64,000 nucleotides of DNA from Pycnopodia helianthoides (lineage: Eukaryota > Echinodermata > Asteroidea > Forcipulatida > Asteriidae), in assembly GCA_032158295.1 (NCBI GenBank), contig CM063248.1, forward strand, positions 21,477,273 through 21,541,272, read 5' to 3'. The notes under the pieces are model-generated. The model ran no database searches. It worked only from the letters and a program-made list of their open reading frames with translations, and was not told where the DNA came from. Position 1 is the first letter of the stretch; every line of letters begins with the position of its first letter. Of this stretch, positions 57,940-64,000 are shown piece by piece. The position numbers were made by a program, and so were the translations under genes.

Positions 57940-58222
57940 TTCAAAGCTTTTCTTTAAAAAATGATCTCCTGAACCACATGTCATAAAGTTGCAATGTTTG
58001 TGCTGTCTTGTAGCTTACAACACATTTGACATTTTATTTAAAAAGATGACCCCACTTTCGGTCCAAACAGGAAGTTCAAATCAGAAAACATTTTTTCCTG
58101 AACTATATGTCATAAATTCATAATCTTTGTGCCATCTTGTAGCTTATGCAGGCATGATCTTCTTCCTACTTTAGTCTAATTTCAGATTTATTTTTGGCCC
58201 AGGGAAAAACCGGAAATCTTGT

Positions 58223-58614
58223 GAATAAAGGAACATCACAGAATTGGTAAAAAAACAACTTGTAAAATATAGTTTTTGATCACAGATTTACTACATAAAA
58301 CTTACACGGTCTAATGATGATGATAGTAGAAAACATCCCTTGAAATATTTCAGTCTGAAATGCCATATTTGATGAGAAATGAATAAACTAATTTTCCGAT
58401 TGGAGTTTATCACTCATTGTGCATTTTATTAATTTGTTCAATCTATATGATTTCATGCAAATGTGTAATCGGTTTTTCACTATTTTCTCGTGACCCAGAT
58501 GGCCGATCGATCTCAAACTTCTACAGGTTTATGTATATGGTGGATTACATAAAGTGCTTACACTGCCAGCAACTGTTTTGTTAGCAAAAACCAATTCTGT
58601 AATGCTCCTTTAAT
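58223..58614 (+). mobile_element. Diverged member of the TTAA MITE family
   Basis: Shares gagaaatgaataaa, tttttcactattttctcgtg and an ending caattctgtaatgctccttt + aat with the other copies. The central palindrome and left TTAA are lost. Older than copies at 16515 and 55585. Confidence 0.65.
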
Positions 58615-59132
58615 TAGCCTGAAAAAGTCTTCTAAAGCTTACACCATGTGTAAATGTACATATAGGTCAACCCTTTGTAAACCCCGGAAGCGTTCCAACT
58701 TTTTCCAAGGAAGTAAAAAAAAAAATTCTCCAGAACGAACCACCTGTCAAAAAGTCATAGTCTTTGTGTGGTCTTGTAGCTTATGACATATTTTACATTT
58801 TATTCAAAACATGCTCCCAAATGTGACCTTTCCTTCCGGTCCAAGCAGGAAGTTTAAATTTAAAAAATCATAACATCTCCTGAACCACGTCATACTAAGT
58901 CATAATTGTTCTTTTTGACGTTTTGTAGCTCATGACACATTTGGCCTTTAAGAAAAACATTACCCCAGTGACCTTTCCTTCCATTCCAAACAGGAAGTTC
59001 AAAATTAAAAAAAATTACAATTCCTGAACCAAGTAAGTGGGGTGAAGGTACGAATTGGGGTCCTAAAGCACATGGTTCAGTTAGAATGGAGGTAAAGTTA
59101 AGGTAAAATCGGCTTAAGAGTCAGTATCAAAC

Positions 59133-59275
59133 ATAGGGCTAGATAGCTCAGTTGGTAGAGCGCCAGTAACTTAATCTGGAGGTCGTTGGTTCAAATCCCG
59201 CTCTAGTAAATTTTTCTTTGTTCAACCTCAAGCTATTTGAAATTTACCTAGTCAGTTTCCCTTGTGGTTTAAAGC
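59133..59275 (+). mobile_element. tRNA-Lys-like SINE, third copy
   Basis: gggctagatagctcagttgg...tagagcgccagtaacttaatc...ggttcaaatccc, followed by the same tail as the copies near 7000 (tttgttcaacctcaag...agtcagtttcccttgtggtt). The anticodon loop reads CTT but lacks the invariant T33, and the acceptor stem does not pair fully, so I call a SINE rather than a tRNA gene. Confidence 0.7.
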
Positions 59276-60005
59276 AATGCTGTCATAGACTCAATCTACA
59301 TGTAGTCACGTTCTCTTTGTTGATAGATCCTCCGTGTGGTTTTTGCACTATGGTGTAGACCCAATACTAGATTTGGACTTTTTTGTGTCTAGCAAATTAC
59401 CATGAAGGGTGCACCCCACCCACTAAATGAACTCCCTTAGCATACAGTGCAAAATGCTAAATATTAAAAAATACAACAAAAATACTTGGAAGTCTCACAT
59501 CTTTTTAGGGAAATTATTATCAATTGACTCTGAACTTTTATCCTCTGCACAATTTGATATTGGGAGTCCCAAGGCCCGTCAATTTATTATTCTCCCTTCA
59601 TATAAAAACGCCCTAGAGTCATAATCTTTGCGCTGTCTGTAGTTTCACAACACATGTGATATTTTCGTTTAAAAATTAATTGTGACCCTTATTGTATGAC
59701 CTTTCCTTCCAGTCCAGTCAGTAAGTTCAAACAAATCACATTATGTCAAGGGTCTATAGCTAATTGTTAAAAACTGGAAAATTTGTCCCCAAGCTTTAAA
59801 AAAGGTCTTTAAGACATTTGTTACAGGACCCTCTATTGATGTTTAGTATCCGTGTTAAAAGTCACATCTCCTGAGCCACATCACATCAACTTCTTTTTGT
59901 ATGTGGAATCTCCTGGATTTATAACCCAACTTACAATTTATTAACCAACATGACCCCACTTGACTTCCCCTTCTGGTCTAAATAGGAAGTTCAACAAATA
60001 TTCTG

Positions 60006-61639
60006 ACACAAATTTCAAATGAAGGTTTTACACCGAATTTGAAGGCTTAATGAATGTTTGCTTTATTTACAGATTTAAACAAAATTGACATTTCTTACAA
60101 TGTGATAACCCCTTTATGAAATTGGCTACCAATTTTAAAAGGAGCTTTTCACAAAATACACCAGTAAAGTTAATATTTTGGTCATTGAAATGGTCTTCAC
60201 AGACCAATTTATCAGAACATAGGTCATGATTGGCTTCCAAATTCGGGCCATGCTAGGGTCTGGACCATTAACAAAAGTATTTAAACAAAAACCAGAACAG
60301 CTCTGTGTTCGTCCAAAGGACAAACATCTAATGTCTAGTTTTAAAACCACTTGCATCCTAATCAGTGTTGTAGGTCTCAAGACCTGTCTCAGTCTCGAGA
60401 CCGGTCTCAAGACAACCTTTTACTGGTATTGGTCTTGGTCTCCCTAACTTGAGGTCTCGGTCTTGGTATCGGTCTCGGAACAATGAGGTTTGGCATCGAA
60501 CGTTTGGCTGGTCTTGAAATGAGACCAGCTATTTATCGTGAAAGAGTCAGAGTACATAACAGATAAGGAATAAGGATCGTGCAGAACAGCCGCACAATGT
60601 TAAACGTACTCTTCACTTATTTAAAACAAATTTATGCAAGATTGCAACGTATGCTCATGTTGATTACTGCAACAATAATGTCATGTACTACTTGTTGATA
60701 AATAATAATTCCACCACCACCACCAATATAATAACCAACCTCGTACTATCCATATTGAGCTACCCGGCCACACATTGTTGTACTCCCATGTGAGTTAAGT
60801 CTATTATCGAGTGTTCGAGCATGTTCCCCAAAACCACTACATGGGTGCTGCAGCACTGGACATCGTCGTCACTGTGTCATACCAAACCGTGGCTAGTGAT
60901 TTGGGGCTTATTTTTTACACTCGACATTTATGGGTCATGTCGAAAAAAAAGAGATGTGCACCTTCAAATGTATAGTATTCGGAGATTGGCAATTTGCATG
61001 GGGAGATCAGATATTGAATTCTTGATGTCGCAACTTTGTGAAAAAGTATACTTTTGAGGAGTTTAGGCTCTGTGTTTAAAGAAGAGCACTTCGTTATGAT
61101 ATTTACATTTTCTGATAACTATTTCCTGACAGTTCTGAAGACAGCTACAGCAAACTAGTTAAAACTTTAGAAAGACAAAAACAGCTTGTCTGAGAGCCAA
61201 CACTTTTCAAAAAGGGGCATTTTACATGGTTGTAACCGCAGGAATTGAAAAAAATAATTCCAAGGGTTTTAAAAGAAAATAAATATCGAAATACAATGGA
61301 CAACTCTGGCATTCTTAACAAATCTGAAAATTAAAAAAAAAATGTATTCAACAAATTTGTAACTATCTGGCAACAATGTGTAATTTGAAAACCTACAAAA
61401 AGAAATGCATTATTGCTCTCAGTCTCTAAAGCATTTTAACCCCTATATGCTGATGAAAATTTATGAAGTTAGTCTTATTACGATCTAACAAAAGACAATT
61501 ATGTACCTTCCTTTAAGCAAAAACCCAAATAATCATTTGTATAACACTGCTTGCCTAAATTCTGTCTTTTTATTGGTTTTTGCAACTAGCATCTTCTTGC
61601 ATTGTTGTATTAAAATTATAGCTGTTGTCCTGGAGGTGT
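60006..61639. other. No supported gene; low-complexity patch
   Basis: 60368-60480 is a degenerate (ggtctcggtcttg)n-like repeat. Complementary short readings on both strands around 60135-60447 are not coding. Confidence 0.4.
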
Positions 61640-61940
61640 CCGCCCAATAGTCCGAAGGTCCGTTAGTCCGAAGGTTCAATAGTCTGAAGGCTCGATAGTC
61701 CGAACGCACAAATTTCCCATAACAGGGGGTTCATTAGTCCGAAAAAGAAATAGGGTTCGTTAATCCAAACATTTGATGTGATAGTCCGAAGGTTCATTAG
61801 TCCGAAGGTTCATTGATCCGAAGGTCCACTGGTCCGAAGGTTCGGTAGTCCGAATCGACGATAAGGTCCGATAGTCCGAATCGACGATCGAACCTTATTG
61901 TAAATTCGGACTATCGGACCTTATTGTCAATTCGGACTAA
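61640..61940 (+). repeat. Short tandem repeat (tagtccgaaggttca)n with fold-back end
   Basis: About a dozen degenerate copies of 'tagtccgaaggttc' with spacings near 15-17 bp. The last part (gataaggtccgatagtccga...cggactatcggaccttattg) is inverted, so the array ends in a hairpin. Confidence 0.8.
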
Positions 61941-62510
61941 CAAAAACAAAAACCTATTTTACCTGGAAGAAAATGTCTGACTTTTACCAACTTACCATGT
62001 TTTAGGCAATATTTGAAATAAAAACCAGAATAATTCAAGAAGAATTTACAGATATCTCCGTGATTTGAGCCTTCGATGTCCAACCACTCGACTACAAGCG
62101 AAAAATACCCACAATTCAATTCGCAGCGCGCACGTGTGTACACGGCGCTGTGTGAAGCACATTCACAGGTTTGCGCAATCTGCAGATTGCGCACATTTTT
62201 GCAAAACCGGCCGCTTGAACTGCCTATCTAAAGAGCGCAAACTGAAGATTGCGCACAATTTGCTAGGTCGGGCAGATTAACTGCCAAATCTGCAGAGCGC
62301 AAACTGAAGTTTGCGTGCAATTTTGCCAAATTTTTTGTGCAAATTCGTTGATTGCATTCAACACATGAACGATCGTGGACGTATCGTCAATCGTATCGGA
62401 ATGGAAAAAAACCCCTAAAAATAAAACAACTTTCCGACCTACCGACCCTATTTTTAAATGACATGTAATCGGAAACAGAACTCTTTTTGGGGGGGGCCTT
62501 AGCATTAGAA
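61930..62510 (-). mobile_element. Inverted partner of the 56812-57306 repeat
   Basis: aacctattttacctggaaga...aatgtctgacttttacc, tatctccgtgatttgagcct, aaactgaagtttgcgtgcaa and ttccgacctaccgaccctat are the complement of 56812-57180 with about 20% visible differences and an extra segment at 62125-62280 in which gcgcaaactgaagattgcgc units repeat. Confidence 0.65.
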
Positions 62511-63084
62511 AATAAACATTTTCTTAATAGAAAATCTTTCACGACGTGCCCCCTCAGCATGGAAAGCCTGCGGCCGGTTTTGGTAGCCGGCAGCCCAGCC
62601 GGTACCCGGCCAAACGCGTGATGGGAGGTCGCTGCATATTTCATTTTATCTTGCAGATAAAATACATTATTCTATGGACACCCACAACCCTTGTGGTGCC
62701 ACCTTTGGCTAGTTTGGTCATGTTGGGTGGGCTTTTCAAACCCTATCCAGTTGGTCTTTTTGCAACCTTGCACATATTTTCCCAGGGTTTTTATGGGGTT
62801 CCTTGTGGCAAATGGGCAGGGCACCCTTCTTCAATAAATCAGGTGCAGTTTTGTAAAATAAATCTCCACGTTCAGCTTCCAACCAAGTCAACAATGTGGT
62901 TTGATGACATGTTGAATAAACATAGCACTTGAAGCTGATACCAATAAGCCAACTCAATGTGTACTGTTGTGGTTAGTTGTGTCCACAGAGAATAAGTGCA
63001 TTATATTATGTGCAAGTTCTAAAGGCTATTGTGTATAGCTGGGTTGTATTCACCCATACACTCTCACCCATGCTCTATATATGT
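62511..63084. other. Unassigned open region
   Basis: Plus strand is open for 128 codons from 62546 and minus-strand pieces are open too. Composition resembles an old transposon; no domain recognised. Confidence 0.3.
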
Positions 63085-63318
63085 AGCTTTGCTGTGATGT
63101 AGAACAAAGAGCTTATTCTCACCCATATATTCTAGCTTCGCTGAGATGTAGAACAAAGAGCTTGTCCTCACCCATATACTCTAGCTTTTTTTGCTGACAT
63201 GATGTAGATCAAAGAGCTTGTCCTCACCAGCTTTGCTGAGATGCAGAACATTGAGCTTGTTCTCACCCATACAGTCTAGCTTTGCTGAGATGTAAAACAA
63301 AGAGCTTGTCCTCACCCT
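63085..63318 (+). repeat. Minisatellite, about 55-60 bp unit, 4-5 copies
   Basis: Unit: gctttgctgagatgtagaac + aaagagcttgtcctcaccca + tatactcta. Starts near 63085, 63135, 63183, 63230 and 63278, with small indels. Confidence 0.85.
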
Positions 63319-64000
63319 TGTCTGGGTCCCCACAAGTTAATTCTTTCGAAAAGGGAATATTAGAACAACAATAGGAAGTCCCCACAATGGTGTGTGCAAA
63401 ATCTTTGTGAATTTTGAATAATTGTATTATTTTCAATCAAAATAAATTCTGTTTGAAGTACTTGGTTGCCAGTATTATACTCTGCAATTAATTTTTGGGG
63501 TGTTTGCAATAATTATATTAATTTCTTCACATACATAAAATGCTTTTAAGTACAACCAAGTGTTATTTGACTGACCGTGTGTGGCGAGGGCTAAAAGTGG
63601 TATTAGTTTAGTTGTATTGAATAATTACTGAATAATAACCTCACAGTGGGTTCAAAATTGGCTGTATTTACAGTTGGGTTGGCCGGACCAACGCACGAGG
63701 CAGGCAGACAGTGTTTTATTTCACAAGACACGTACACAAGGATGGAATAGAAAAAGAAAACAAAATCCATTAGTTACAAAATTAGATGAAACCATAATAC
63801 AGCAAGTACAAATATGTCAAGTAAAATTTAGTTTAACAGAGATACACCATGGACCTGACTATAATATTAGGTTTTACACAAGTACCCCTATAAATGACTT
63901 GTGCGTTAATATGTGATGCCGTCCTAGCATAAAGCTACGTGACATGGGCGGCGCCATCTTGAATATAAGTAAACAAACTGAAAACTAACAGCCCGAGCAG
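63319..64000. other. Window end, no supported gene
   Basis: The last 60 bp contain gggcggcgccatcttg, a YY1-like motif often near promoters, but nothing downstream is visible. The 80-codon reading at 63674-63916 is unsupported. Confidence 0.35.

Larger units (their letters stand above)
57940..60005 (+). repeat. Degenerate tandem repeat of about 140 bp
   Basis: The block cctgaaccacatgtcataaa + gt, tttgtgctgtcttgtagctt, acacatttgacattttattt and gacctttccttccggtccaa, caggaagttcaaa recurs at about 57960, 58085, 58730, 58865, 58930, 59625 and 59870. It is interrupted by a diverged TTAA MITE (58223-58614) and a SINE (59133-59275). Confidence 0.7.

Noticed and set aside
59133..59205. Functional tRNA-Lys(CTT) gene
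   Set aside because: Lacks T33, the acceptor and T stems mispair, and it carries the same SINE tail as the copies near 7000.
62546..62932. 128-codon plus-strand reading
   Set aside because: Open frames exist on both strands, composition is repeat-like and no domain is recognised.

Overview
This is nuclear DNA of a metazoan. Genes are interrupted by GT-AG introns rich in transposon remnants, and there is no operon structure, no bacterial-type gene and no CRISPR array. The only gene I can support is a Diaphanous-related formin on the + strand. It is read through 22 coding exons between 6484 and 41248. All exon phases agree, and the joined reading frame is 3201 nt (1066 residues plus stop). Its sequence is closest to vertebrate DIAPH2/DIAPH3. 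A frequent 'ctacatgtag' type word, tRNA-derived SINEs, CR1/L2-like LINE fragments (one with a 2A-like motif of the kind described in echinoderm LINEs) and many MITE families point to a marine deuterostome. A sea star or other echinoderm is my best inference, not a proof.

Layout. 1-6483: upstream sequence with a SINE, two large fold-back (hairpin) elements and no exon I can defend; the 5' end of the formin (start codon, Rho-binding region) lies in here unseen or before the window. 6484-41248: the formin gene. In order it encodes the end of the GTPase-binding region, the armadillo-like inhibitory domain (DID), the dimerisation and coiled-coil segment, a proline-rich FH1 domain in one 420-bp exon, the actin-nucleating FH2 domain over about ten exons, the autoregulatory DAD helix with its basic patch, and a basic C-terminal tail. 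One FH2 intron (37326-37817) is an AT-AC intron with U12-type (minor spliceosome) signals at both ends. The introns carry MITEs, a long-inverted-repeat element enclosing a G-rich minisatellite (17687-20501), a 318-bp tandem repeat (30854-32027) and decayed LINE pieces on both strands. 41249-64000: 3' UTR with a poly(A) signal, then about 22 kb of repeat-dominated intergenic DNA with TTAA-flanked MITEs, a CACTA-type element with its target duplication, a LINE 3' end, several minisatellites and nested insertions.

The formin domains work together as in the known family: the DID binds the DAD to keep the protein closed, Rho-GTP opens it, FH1 recruits profilin-actin and FH2 nucleates and elongates unbranched filaments. 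I found no convincing new biological system. The most informative observations are the U12-type AT-AC intron, the TTAA MITE whose empty site is preserved in a nearby duplicate, the long-TIR element with a G-rich core, and a SINE that shares its 3' tail with a LINE in the same window.
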